The notes under the pieces are model-generated. The model did not search any database. It saw nothing but the letters and a program-made list of their open reading frames with translations, and was not told where the DNA came from. The position numbers were made by a program, and so were the translations under genes. From HGM04593 sp045630965 (lineage in GTDB: Bacteria > Bacteroidota > Bacteroidia > Bacteroidales > Bacteroidaceae): 64,000 nt of DNA. How positions within the stretch are numbered: the stretch's first letter is position 1; each line of letters starts with the position of its first letter. Below, piece by piece: positions 1 through 7,280 of this stretch. The stretch is taken from the NCBI GenBank assembly GCA_045630965.1, contig JAZQTU010000012.1, positions 35,232-99,231 on the forward strand. The letters run 5' to 3'.

Positions 1-1
1 G

Positions 2-199
2 CGTCCTGTGGTGGTGGCGCTCATTGCTGTTCCGGTATTCAACGTTGCGAAGAGTGCAAAGATAGGGTGGGCAACGCTGTGGATACCTGTGCTGTCGGCA
101 CTGCTAATAGTCTTTGCCGGTGTTTCACCTATTTATATAATATTAATAGCCGGTATTGCGGGTTTCCTGTACGGCAGGCTGAAAGGAGGTGAGGCATGA
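2..199 (+). CDS. Chromate transporter, first half-protein (3' end only)
   Basis: This is the C-terminal part of a membrane protein whose start lies before the window; the frame is open from base 2. The 60-odd residues form two hydrophobic segments (around VPVFNVAK to FAGV and IYIILIAGIAGFLYG) and end in a short basic tail. The next gene is a recognisable CHR-family chromate transporter half, and the two overlap in an ATGA junction. This fits the split form of the family, in which two short CHR proteins act together as one transporter. Family knowledge suggests anion (chromate/sulfate-like) transport, but the substrate in anaerobic Bacteroidales is not established. The assignment rests mostly on the neighbour. 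Confidence 0.7.
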   Translation, partial: RPVVVALIAVPVFNVAKSAKIGWATLWIPVLSALLIVFAGVSPIYIILIAGIAGFLYGRLKGGEA

Positions 200-783
200 T
201 GCTCTTCCTTGAACTTTTCTATACATTCCTCAAGATTGGAATGTTCTCCTTTGGTGGAGGATACGGCATGCTCTCTGTTATTCAGGGCGAGGTGGTTGTG
301 CGTCATGGTTGGTTGTCGGCATCGGAATTTACCGATATTGTTGCCGTAAGCCAGATGACTCCTGGACCTATAGGAATAAACTCTGCTACTTATGTGGGTT
401 ATACAGCCGTACTGAACAGCGGTGCGCAGGAATGGCTTGCTGTAATAGGCTCTCTTGTAGCCTCTTTTGCGGTAATGTTACCGTCGATAGTGCTGATGCT
501 GCTTGTAAGCCGTTTCTTCATGAAGTACAGCAGGCATCGTAGTGTTGAGGATGTCTTCAAGGCACTGCGCCCGGCTGTGGTGGGTTTGATTGCTTCGGCT
601 GCGTTGTTGTTGATGACAAAGGAGAACTTCGGTTCGCCTGTCGATGCTTCATTGCAGTTCGGTGTGAGCGTGGCGCTGTTTGTCGCAGCATTCGTTGCCA
701 TGAAATTCTTCAAGATTAGCCCAATACTAATTCTTCTCCTTGCCGGAATCTTTGGCGGAGTGTTTTATGGAATAGTGGGGTAG
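196..783 (+). CDS. Chromate transporter, second half-protein (CHR family)
   Basis: A 195-residue inner-membrane protein with about six hydrophobic segments. The N-terminal region carries the CHR signature: a glycine-rich SFGGGYGML stretch near residues 18-26 and a TPGPIGINSATYVG stretch near 55-68. Its ATG overlaps the stop of the preceding half-gene (ATGA at 196-199), so the two are translationally coupled. At about 195 residues it is the usual size for the short-chain form of the family, not a truncated long form. It ends 18 bp before the convergent uvrA stop. The true substrate cannot be read from sequence. Confidence 0.85.
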   Translation: MMLFLELFYTFLKIGMFSFGGGYGMLSVIQGEVVVRHGWLSASEFTDIVAVSQMTPGPIGINSATYVGYTAVLNSGAQEWLAVIGSLVASFAVMLPSIVLMLLVSRFFMKYSRHRSVEDVFKALRPAVVGLIASAALLLMTKENFGSPVDASLQFGVSVALFVAAFVAMKFFKISPILILLLAGIFGGVFYGIVG

Positions 784-801
784 TAAGGTGGCTAAGGGTG
801 A

Positions 802-3603
802 TTAAGCCTTCAATTTTTCTTTAAGGAATTGTCCAGTATATGATGCTTCGCATGCTGCTACTTCTTCGGGGGTGCCGACGATGATAAGGTTGCCGCCTTC
901 GTCGCCACCTTCGGGGCCAAGATCAATGAGGTAGTCGGCGCACTTTATCACATCCATGTTGTGCTCTATCACTACAAGGGAGTGTCCGCGTGCGAGCAGT
1001 CTCTCGAATGATTTCAACAGCTTCTTTATATCGTGGAAATGGAGTCCTGTGGTGGGTTCGTCAAAAATGAACATTGTGGGGCGGTCGCTCTGCTGGCTTA
1101 GGTAATAGGCGAGCTTTACGCGCTGGTTTTCTCCGCCTGACAGTGTGGATGATGACTGTCCCATCTTTATGTATGCAAGTCCTACATCCTGCAATGGTTG
1201 CAGGTTGTCGGCAATGCGTTTCTGTCCATGCTCCTGGAAGAAGTTTATGGCATCGCCAATGGTCATCTCCAAAATATCGTGTATATTCTTTCCGTGGAAC
1301 TTCACTTCGAGCACTTCGTTCTTGAAGCGTTTGCCATGACATGCCTCGCATTCGAGTTTGAGGTCTGCCATGAACTGCATAGAAACGGTGATAGTTCCTT
1401 CACCTTTACACTCTTCGCATCGTCCTCCGTCGGCGTTGAAGGAGAAATGTCCAGCGCCGAATCCCAACTGTTTTGCCAACGGCTGCTGTGCAAACAGGTG
1501 GCGTATGTCGTCATATACCTTAAGGTAGGTCACAGGGTTGGAACGTGATGATTTACCTATCGGGTTCTGGTCAATGAACTCAACAGCCTGCAGCTGACGC
1601 AGTGCTCCCTCTATGCCTTCGCACTGTCCCGGGGCGTCGCAGGTGTTTCCGAACTGGCGCATCAGAGAACGGTACAAGATGTTGCGTACAAGAGTTGACT
1701 TGCCCGACCCGCTGACACCGCTGACTACTGTGAATGTGTTGAGCGGGAAATCGACATTGAATCCTTTGAGATTGTTCTCTCTTGCTCCTTTGATTGTTAT
1801 CTTGTTGTTTGATGTGCGTCGGTGGGTAGGTACATCTATTGTCTCCTCGCCAAGGAGGTATTTCACAGTGTAGCTGTTACTGCCTTTTTCAAGGTTACTC
1901 ATGTCGCCTTTGTAGACGATGTTGCCACCGTATGAACCGGCCTTGGGGCCTACATCGATGATATAGTCGGCTGCGTGTATTATCTCTTCATCATGCTCTA
2001 CCACAACTACGGTATTACCTAAATCGCGCAGACGGTAAAGCACGCTTATCAAACGGTCTGTGTCGCGGCTGTGGAGTCCTATGCTGGGCTCGTCAAGGAT
2101 GTAGAGCGAACCGACCAATGCGCTACCGAGTGATGTTACAAGGTTTATTCTCTGGCTCTCTCCACCTGACAGTGTGTTGCTCAAGCGGTTGAGCGTGAGA
2201 TAGCCTAGGCCTACATCTATCAGGCAGTCGACACGGTTGCGTATCTCTGTGAGTATACGTTTGGCAATCTCTGTATCGTGCTCGTCAAGTATAAGGTTGT
2301 CGAAGAAATTTTTCAGTCGGGTAATGGGCATCTCTATAAGCTCTGTGATGCTTGTGCCTCCAACCTTTACATAAGTGGCCTCTTTCTTGAGCCTTGTGCC
2401 GTGACATGTGGGGCAAATGGGTTTTCCGCGGTAACGGGCAAGCATCACGCGGTATTGTATCTTGTACTGGTTTGCCTTGACCATGTTGAAGAAGTTGTCA
2501 ATGCAAATTCCTTCGTTGTACTCCTCAATCCAAGGTCCTTTATGCCAAAGATAGTCTTTCTGCTCCTGTGTCAGGTTGTAATAGGGCTCGAAAATGGGGA
2601 AGTTGTCCTCCGGTGCACGACGGCAGAACTCGGTCTTCCATTCTCCCATCTTGTCTCCGCGCCAGCAGAATACTGCGCCATCATATATGCTCAATGTTTT
2701 GTTGGGGATGACAAGGTCTTCGTCAATGCCTACAATGCGTCCGAATCCTTCGCAGTCGGGGCATGCACCTATGGGGGAGTTGAACGAGAACATCTGTTCT
2801 GTTGGCTCTTCGAACTCCATGCCGTCGGCTTCGAAACGTATGCTGAAACTGTGCGGCTGTTCCTCGTCCATGAACTGTATCATGCAGCAACCGTTTCCCT
2901 CATAGAATGCGGTCTCGGCAGAATCGAGCAGGCGGCTTGCGCTCTCCTTGCTGTAGTTCACTGTCAAGCGGTCTATTAGCAGAGAGGGCTTTTCCTGTTT
3001 TTTTGGTGTGTAGTCCTCGATACGTATAATCTCTTTGTTTAGGACTATTCGTGTGAATCCTTGCTGTAGGTATATCTGCAACTGCTCTTCAAGGGTGCGT
3101 CCCTTGCGTTTGGGGATAGGTGCAAGCAGTAGGAAGCGTGTGCCTTCGGGGCGGCCGTTCATACATGTGACAAGGTCTTCGGGGTTGTCCTTCTTTACCA
3201 ATGTTCCGCTTATGGGGGAGTATGTCTTGCCTATGCGTGCATACAGCAGTTTAAGATATTCGTAAATCTCTGTTGATGTGCCGACTGTTGAACGCGGGTT
3301 GCGGTTGTTTACCTTTTGTTCAATGGCTATGGCAGGGGGAATTCCCTTGATGAAGTCACATTCGGGCTTGTTCATCTGTCCCAAGAACTGGCGCGCATAT
3401 GATGACAGTGACTCTACATAACGGCGCTGTCCCTCGGCATACAGGGTGTCAAAGGCAAGCGATGATTTGCCGGAACCGGACAGTCCGGTAACGACAACAA
3501 GCTTGCCGCGTGGAATCTCTACATCGACATTCTTGAGATTGTTTACACGTGCTCCTTTTATAATAATGTTCTTGTTGTTCTCCTTCATCTTGCTTTCTGC
3601 CAT
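802..3603 (-). CDS. uvrA: Excinuclease ABC subunit A
   Basis: UvrA is the damage-recognition ATPase of nucleotide excision repair. It acts as a dimer with UvrB to scan DNA. The 933 residues match the usual length of about 940. Both ABC modules are visible: P-loops GLSGSGKSS (residue 40 on) and GVSGSGKST (629 on), signatures LSGGESQR (478 on) and LSGGENQR near the C-terminus, and Walker B YILDEPSIGL and MFIFDEPTTGL. Zinc-binding Cys pairs lie at CPDC (281), CPTC (397) and in the CEEC...CEAC cluster of the second half. It is convergent with the chromate transporter and divergent from the GHL10 lipoprotein gene. No damage-inducible operator was recognised. Confidence 0.98.
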   Translation of the reverse strand: MAESKMKENNKNIIIKGARVNNLKNVDVEIPRGKLVVVTGLSGSGKSSLAFDTLYAEGQRRYVESLSSYARQFLGQMNKPECDFIKGIPPAIAIEQKVNNRNPRSTVGTSTEIYEYLKLLYARIGKTYSPISGTLVKKDNPEDLVTCMNGRPEGTRFLLLAPIPKRKGRTLEEQLQIYLQQGFTRIVLNKEIIRIEDYTPKKQEKPSLLIDRLTVNYSKESASRLLDSAETAFYEGNGCCMIQFMDEEQPHSFSIRFEADGMEFEEPTEQMFSFNSPIGACPDCEGFGRIVGIDEDLVIPNKTLSIYDGAVFCWRGDKMGEWKTEFCRRAPEDNFPIFEPYYNLTQEQKDYLWHKGPWIEEYNEGICIDNFFNMVKANQYKIQYRVMLARYRGKPICPTCHGTRLKKEATYVKVGGTSITELIEMPITRLKNFFDNLILDEHDTEIAKRILTEIRNRVDCLIDVGLGYLTLNRLSNTLSGGESQRINLVTSLGSALVGSLYILDEPSIGLHSRDTDRLISVLYRLRDLGNTVVVVEHDEEIIHAADYIIDVGPKAGSYGGNIVYKGDMSNLEKGSNSYTVKYLLGEETIDVPTHRRTSNNKITIKGARENNLKGFNVDFPLNTFTVVSGVSGSGKSTLVRNILYRSLMRQFGNTCDAPGQCEGIEGALRQLQAVEFIDQNPIGKSSRSNPVTYLKVYDDIRHLFAQQPLAKQLGFGAGHFSFNADGGRCEECKGEGTITVSMQFMADLKLECEACHGKRFKNEVLEVKFHGKNIHDILEMTIGDAINFFQEHGQKRIADNLQPLQDVGLAYIKMGQSSSTLSGGENQRVKLAYYLSQQSDRPTMFIFDEPTTGLHFHDIKKLLKSFERLLARGHSLVVIEHNMDVIKCADYLIDLGPEGGDEGGNLIIVGTPEEVAACEASYTGQFLKEKLKA

Positions 3604-3709
3604 AAATCAATCTCGCGAATTTACATAAAAAAATGCTATGTTGTAACTTCATGGTTAAAAATAGATGTCAAAGTATGTGTTAATCATTCTTTAATAATGG
3701 TATTTTAAC

Positions 3710-3717
3710 TATCTTCG
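3710..3717 (+). promoter_or_regulatory. Candidate -7 element (TATCTTCG)
   Basis: TATCTTCG lies 22 bp before the ATG at 3740. It differs from the Bacteroidetes -7 consensus TAnnTTTG at one base, and the same octamer recurs before other genes in this window (18707, 29323, and 29284 on the minus strand). No good -33 TTTG is present at the usual distance. Confidence 0.5.
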
Positions 3718-3739
3718 CATGGAATAAAGAATTTTATCA

Positions 3740-5248
3740 ATGAAAAGATATATATACATATTGCTGTTGTCTGCAATGGCGTTTCTTGCATCTTGCCGCA
3801 GTGCAGGACACCTTGTGAACGAACATCCCAAACGTGAGTTCCGTGGTGCATGGATACAAGCTGTGAACGGGCAGTTTACAGGCATGGATGAGGCTGTAAT
3901 GAAGCAGTATCTTGTCGATATGCTTGATAATCTGCAAAAGGTGAATGTGAATGCTGTAATATTTCAGGTGCGTGTAGAGGGTGATGCTCTTTATCCTTCG
4001 CCATATGAGCCATGGAGCCGTTATCTTACAGGCGAGCAGGGGTGTTCTCCGGGTTGGGATCCCTTGGAATTCATGGTTGTGGAATGTCACAAGCGCAATA
4101 TGGAGCTGCATGCATGGATAAATCCTTATCGTGCCCGTACAAAAACAACAAAACTGTTGGCTTTGGAGCATCCAAGCATGAAGAATCCCAAGAACTTCAT
4201 TGAATACGAAGGACAACTCTATTTTAATCCGGCATTGCAGGCTAACCGCGATCATATATGCCGTATTGTACGTGATATCCTCACACGTTACGATGTGGAC
4301 GGTCTGCATATAGATGACTATTTCTATCCTTATCCCGTGAAAGGTGTTGAATTCCCCGATGATGAGTGGTTTCTCAAGAGCGGATGTGATGACAGAGGCA
4401 AATGGCGCCGTGAGAATGTAAATCATCTTATATATCAGCTGCACCGTACTGTACGCGAGGTGAAACCATGGGTCAAGTTCGGCGTGTCGCCTTTCGGTAT
4501 ATACCGTAATGAAAAGAGTTGGGAATTTGGCAGCAAGACCAACGGTCTTCAATGCTATGATGAGCTGAATGCTGATGTACTCTTCTGGATTGAAGAGGGG
4601 TGGGTCGATTATTGTATCCCTCAGCTCTATTGGGAAATAGGTCACCCGGCTGCTGATTACGAGACACTGGTCGGGTGGTGGGCGAAGTATGCATCAAAAC
4701 GTCCGTTGTATGTAGGCCAGGACGTAGTTCGTACGGTCAATGCCAAGGATTCTGCATCAGTTTGCGGAAACCAGCAGCAGAGGAAATATGAGATACAGCG
4801 TGCTGTTGAAGGTGTGTCCGGCTCATGCTTCTGGGATGCGGCGTCTGCAGCGAATAATCTGCAGGGCTACCGAGACTTTCTTGAGAATGGATATTACCGC
4901 TATCCTGCATTGATGCCTCATTCTCCGTTTATGGACAAGGAGGTGCCGGCAAAGGTTGAAGGAGTTCGCCTCGTAGAGGACGAAAAAGGGTATATGCTGT
5001 TGTGGATTGTCGGCGACAAGGCTGCGCGTGATGTCATGAATGCTCCCCACCGTTTTGTCGTGTACAGTTTTGCCGACGGAGAGAAGGTCGATACGGATAA
5101 TTCCGGAGCTATATTGGGAATAACATCAAAGCCCTTCATGAGACTCCCACAGGGAATGGAAGGGAAATATACCTTTGTTGTTACCGTGCTCGACCGTATG
5201 CAGAACGAATCTAAAGGTGTAAAATGTAAAGTAAATATATTGCAATGA
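3740..5248 (+). CDS. GHL10-family (DUF187) glycoside hydrolase-like lipoprotein
   Basis: A 502-residue envelope lipoprotein. The signal peptide ends in a lipobox (FLASC, Cys19). The body matches the GHL10/DUF187 group: REFRGAWIQ near residue 34, HAWINPYRART near 114, and DGLHIDDYFYPYP near 188, all typical of its TIM barrel. The C-terminal region from about 415 resembles a small beta-sandwich. The family is thought to act on extracellular glycans or peptidoglycan-like material, but the substrate is unknown. The stop overlaps the start of a GNAT acetyltransferase gene (ATGA at 5245-5248), so the two are co-transcribed. An asparagine- or serine-rich sorting tail is absent. Confidence 0.88.
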   Translation: MKRYIYILLLSAMAFLASCRSAGHLVNEHPKREFRGAWIQAVNGQFTGMDEAVMKQYLVDMLDNLQKVNVNAVIFQVRVEGDALYPSPYEPWSRYLTGEQGCSPGWDPLEFMVVECHKRNMELHAWINPYRARTKTTKLLALEHPSMKNPKNFIEYEGQLYFNPALQANRDHICRIVRDILTRYDVDGLHIDDYFYPYPVKGVEFPDDEWFLKSGCDDRGKWRRENVNHLIYQLHRTVREVKPWVKFGVSPFGIYRNEKSWEFGSKTNGLQCYDELNADVLFWIEEGWVDYCIPQLYWEIGHPAADYETLVGWWAKYASKRPLYVGQDVVRTVNAKDSASVCGNQQQRKYEIQRAVEGVSGSCFWDAASAANNLQGYRDFLENGYYRYPALMPHSPFMDKEVPAKVEGVRLVEDEKGYMLLWIVGDKAARDVMNAPHRFVVYSFADGEKVDTDNSGAILGITSKPFMRLPQGMEGKYTFVVTVLDRMQNESKGVKCKVNILQ

Positions 5249-5697
5249 AGGATAATGTAAGGATTTTTGAGGTTGTTGATACCTGTGATGCATTTGTCGA
5301 TGCTGTGAACCGTCTATTGAAACAGCTCTCATCCACACCGGTTGTCTTTACGAAGAATATTCTTGCCGGGATTGTTGAATCTACTTCATCGCATATGTTC
5401 TTTGCCGAATGTGACGGTTGCATAGCTGGTATGCTCACTCTTGGAGAATACCTAGCGCCTACTGGGCGTAAAATGTGGATTGAGGATGTGGTTGTCGATG
5501 AGGCTGCACGTGGACGATCTATAGGTCGTGCACTTGTGGAGCATGCTATAGCATACTCAAAATCACTCGGTAACGGTGTATTGATGCTGACCTCACGACC
5601 TTCTCGTGTGGCTGCGAACAATTTGTATCGTTCTTGCGGCTTCCAACCCAAGGAGACGAACATGTACCGTATGCCGTTGAAAGAAGAATGCAACTGA
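5245..5697 (+). CDS. GNAT-family N-acetyltransferase
   Basis: A 150-residue protein with the GCN5-related fold. The acetyl-CoA binding segment is clear: IEDVVVDEAARGRSIGRAL at residues 79-97 gives beta-4 followed by the R/Q-x-x-G-x-G/A loop. NNLYRSCGF near 125-133 is the usual motif B helix. The acceptor substrate cannot be predicted. It is translationally coupled to the upstream GHL10-like lipoprotein gene. Two hairpins follow (5712-5730 and 5751-5774). Confidence 0.9.
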   Translation: MKDNVRIFEVVDTCDAFVDAVNRLLKQLSSTPVVFTKNILAGIVESTSSHMFFAECDGCIAGMLTLGEYLAPTGRKMWIEDVVVDEAARGRSIGRALVEHAIAYSKSLGNGVLMLTSRPSRVAANNLYRSCGFQPKETNMYRMPLKEECN

Positions 5698-5711
5698 ACA
5701 TAATACAATAA

Positions 5712-5774
5712 GGCTTATACCGTATAAGTCATATATTTTCAATGCATAATGCAGGTTTTATTGATAAAGCCTGC
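5712..5774 (+). terminator. Two hairpins after the GNAT gene
   Basis: The first hairpin (5712-5730) pairs GGCTTATA with TATAAGTC and is followed by a loosely T-rich stretch. The second (5751-5774) has a 10-bp stem, GCAGGTTTTA/ATAAAGCCTGC-type with one G-T pair, and a four-base loop. Neither has a strong T-run, so they are weak terminator or RNA-stability candidates. Confidence 0.45.
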
Positions 5775-5783
5775 TCTTGGGTC

Positions 5784-5814
5784 TTGATTTTTCAAACTTT
5801 CTATACTATCTTTG
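5784..5814 (+). promoter_or_regulatory. Promoter of the structured RNA
   Basis: TTG at 5784-5786, a 20-bp gap, then TATCTTTG at 5807-5814. This is a full match to the Bacteroidetes housekeeping promoter (TTTG/TTG, 19-21 bp, TAnnTTTG). Transcription should start at about 5820-5822, nearly 300 bp before the next start codon. Confidence 0.75.
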
Positions 5815-5820
5815 TCACAA

Positions 5821-6040
5821 GCAGAGTGAAATACTGTTTTTTGTAGTCCTTAGTGGGGCTATACTTTTTTTTGGATGGCTATTAGGCTATGTGTTCACAG
5901 AAAAACGACCATAAATATATTCTTCGAACATACATTAGCAATTATAGCCTGCGCGTTCAGCGTGGGTGTGCTTTTGTTCGATATGGTGCTTGGTCGTACC
6001 TTCTGTGAAAAAGTGCGCCCACGCCATTGTTTGTTAAAGC
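5821..6040 (+). ncRNA. Candidate structured non-coding RNA or long structured leader
   Basis: No credible coding frame lies in this 414-bp gap, but the bases after the promoter fold well. Stem 1: 5884-5896 (AGGCTAT + GTGTTC) pairs with 5944-5950 and 5926-5931. Stem 2: GCGTGGGTGTGC (5960-5971) pairs with 6013-6024 over all 12 positions (with wobbles) and encloses a small hairpin (5985-5989 with 5996-6000). The loop of domain 1 (CACAGAA 5896-5902, ACGACC 5905-5910) is complementary over 13 bp to the loop region of domain 2 (GGTCGT 5992-5997, TTCTGTG 6001-6007), which would form a loop-to-loop pseudoknot. GGCTAT occurs three times (5857, 5877, 5885) and offers alternative partners for the single ATAGCC. 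It could be a 6S-like RNA, another Bacteroidales RNA class, or a regulatory leader of the downstream sigma-like gene. The 3' end is a guess. Confidence 0.6.
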
Positions 6041-6111
6041 ACATAATAAAAAGAAAATATAGTAAAAACATCTGCTATTAGTATTGTCAGACGAGATTAA
6101 TTCAAAAACAA

Positions 6112-6747
6112 ATGGCACACGAAAGAAATTTTACCTTAATGAGTGACATTGAACTTGTTGAAGGGTTGACAGCTGTTCCGGCTGATGACGAGTTGCATAA
6201 GTATTTCTTTCAGAAAAAGTGTAAACGTTTTCTAAAGTACATATCCAAGTCGTTGTATGACAACAATTGCGAGGATGAACTCATAGGGGAACTATATGAA
6301 TTCCTGTCTGACGATGATTGGAAAGTGCTTAAGTCATGGGACGGCAAGAATGGTTGTTCGCTGAACAGCTATCTCGCATCATGCTCTCTGCACCATTTCA
6401 CCAATAAGGTGAAAATGGAGAAAAAACGTTCTGCCATTGAAGTCTTGCCGTCGACTCCCGAAGTGATAGAATTTCTTGACCATTTTACACCCGAAGAGGA
6501 AACATCCATGCCACCCGTGTGGGATGCATATAATATGCTTAAAGAACGCGATCAGGTGATACTGCGCCTTCTTGTTATAGAGGAAATGGATATGTTGGAT
6601 GCAGCACCGGTAATCATGCCATATATGAAGACACTATCTTCAATCAATGAATTGTCCCAAAAACATATACAAAGTCTCATTGCAATGGCAAAGCACCGAG
6701 CATTGCTTGCTTTGGCACAGAAAATGAATAATTTGTCAAAAAACTGA
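6112..6747 (+). CDS. Sigma-70-like (ECF-type) regulatory protein, divergent
   Basis: A 211-residue soluble protein. Residues about 25-105 resemble region 2 of ECF sigma factors (FLKYISKSLYDNNCEDELIG, then SLNSYLASCSLHHF). Residues about 140-205 (MLKERDQVILRLL then KHIQSLIAMAKHRALLAL) look like a region 4 helical block. Both are weaker than in standard sigma factors, so it may be a sigma-like regulator rather than a working sigma factor. No anti-sigma gene is adjacent. It follows the candidate structured RNA by about 70 bp and may be read from the same promoter. A strong terminator lies just after the stop. Confidence 0.6.
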   Translation: MAHERNFTLMSDIELVEGLTAVPADDELHKYFFQKKCKRFLKYISKSLYDNNCEDELIGELYEFLSDDDWKVLKSWDGKNGCSLNSYLASCSLHHFTNKVKMEKKRSAIEVLPSTPEVIEFLDHFTPEEETSMPPVWDAYNMLKERDQVILRLLVIEEMDMLDAAPVIMPYMKTLSSINELSQKHIQSLIAMAKHRALLALAQKMNNLSKN

Positions 6748-6753
6748 TAAAAA

Positions 6754-6781
6754 AACTGACTAAATTTTAGTCAGTTTTTTT
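6754..6781. terminator. Bidirectional intrinsic terminator
   Basis: AACTGACTAAA/TTTTAGTCAGTT inverted repeat with A-runs on one side and T-runs on the other. It lies between the convergent sigma-like gene and the minus-strand hypothetical gene and can serve both. Confidence 0.9.
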
Positions 6782-6784
6782 ATG

Positions 6785-7186
6785 TTACCCATTAGTGTAA
6801 AAATCAAACGCATCAAAGATATCCTGTTTACTGCATTTACAGGTTATGTTTTCACCTTCTTTACCAAGTAATGCGACGTTTTCCAGGCTGTTTTCGTCTA
6901 TTACAGAGAAAATCTTCTCGTACATCTTGCAGTTGAATGAAAAACGTTGAAACCGCTCTTTTGTGTTATGTACGAATGTGTGCAGTTTTGCAGTGGGGAA
7001 CCCACAGAATATTGCTGAAAGGAACAGTGAACAGGTGTATGATGCTGAAAGGACTCTCTCAGTTTCATTCGGCATGAACGTGGAGAATGCTTTGATGAAT
7101 GGTTCACCGAATCTCTTGTCAATCTCCCCACAACATGTAATGCGGCATAACAGCTCATTCATGTATGTATTTCCTTTTTCTTTCAC
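6785..7186 (-). CDS. Hypothetical protein, 133 aa
   Basis: I do not recognise this protein. It is soluble, Cys- and Phe-rich, with no signal peptide or clear motif. The first ATG gives 133 residues; an internal Met at residue 9 (MNELLCRITC) is an equally good start. It reads up to the bidirectional terminator at 6754-6781, and no longer credible frame overlaps it, which supports it being real. It may be a species- or family-restricted gene. Confidence 0.55.
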   Translation of the reverse strand: MKEKGNTYMNELLCRITCCGEIDKRFGEPFIKAFSTFMPNETERVLSASYTCSLFLSAIFCGFPTAKLHTFVHNTKERFQRFSFNCKMYEKIFSVIDENSLENVALLGKEGENITCKCSKQDIFDAFDFYTNG

Positions 7187-7227
7187 TTATAGTAGGTATA
7201 AATAAAATAAAGCTATTAAACTTTTTG

Positions 7228-7235
7228 TATTTTTG
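7228..7235 (+). promoter_or_regulatory. Candidate -7 element of the outer-membrane receptor gene
   Basis: TATTTTTG fits TAnnTTTG and lies 46 bp before the ATG at 7281. No good -33 element is seen at 19-20 bp. Confidence 0.45.
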
Positions 7236-7280
7236 TCAGTCATATAAAATAGTTGTACAAAAATAACGAAATATAGATAT

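Noticed and set aside
2278..2979. 233-codon plus-strand frame opposite uvrA
   Set aside because: Antisense shadow of a strongly conserved gene; Cys- and Val-rich composition typical of the reverse strand of real coding DNA.
3737..4645. 302-codon minus-strand frame opposite the GHL10-like gene
   Set aside because: Shadow of a recognised gene; it would need to share its whole length antisense.
5821..6040. tmRNA, RNase P RNA or SRP RNA as the identity of the structured RNA
   Set aside because: None of the expected conserved sequences of these RNAs is present, and there is no CCA-like tRNA acceptor end.
5875..6081. 68-codon open frame with a hydrophobic middle
   Set aside because: It lies over the paired arms of the candidate RNA, lacks a signal-like start or conserved motif, and its coding pattern is poor. 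The base pairing explains the sequence better.
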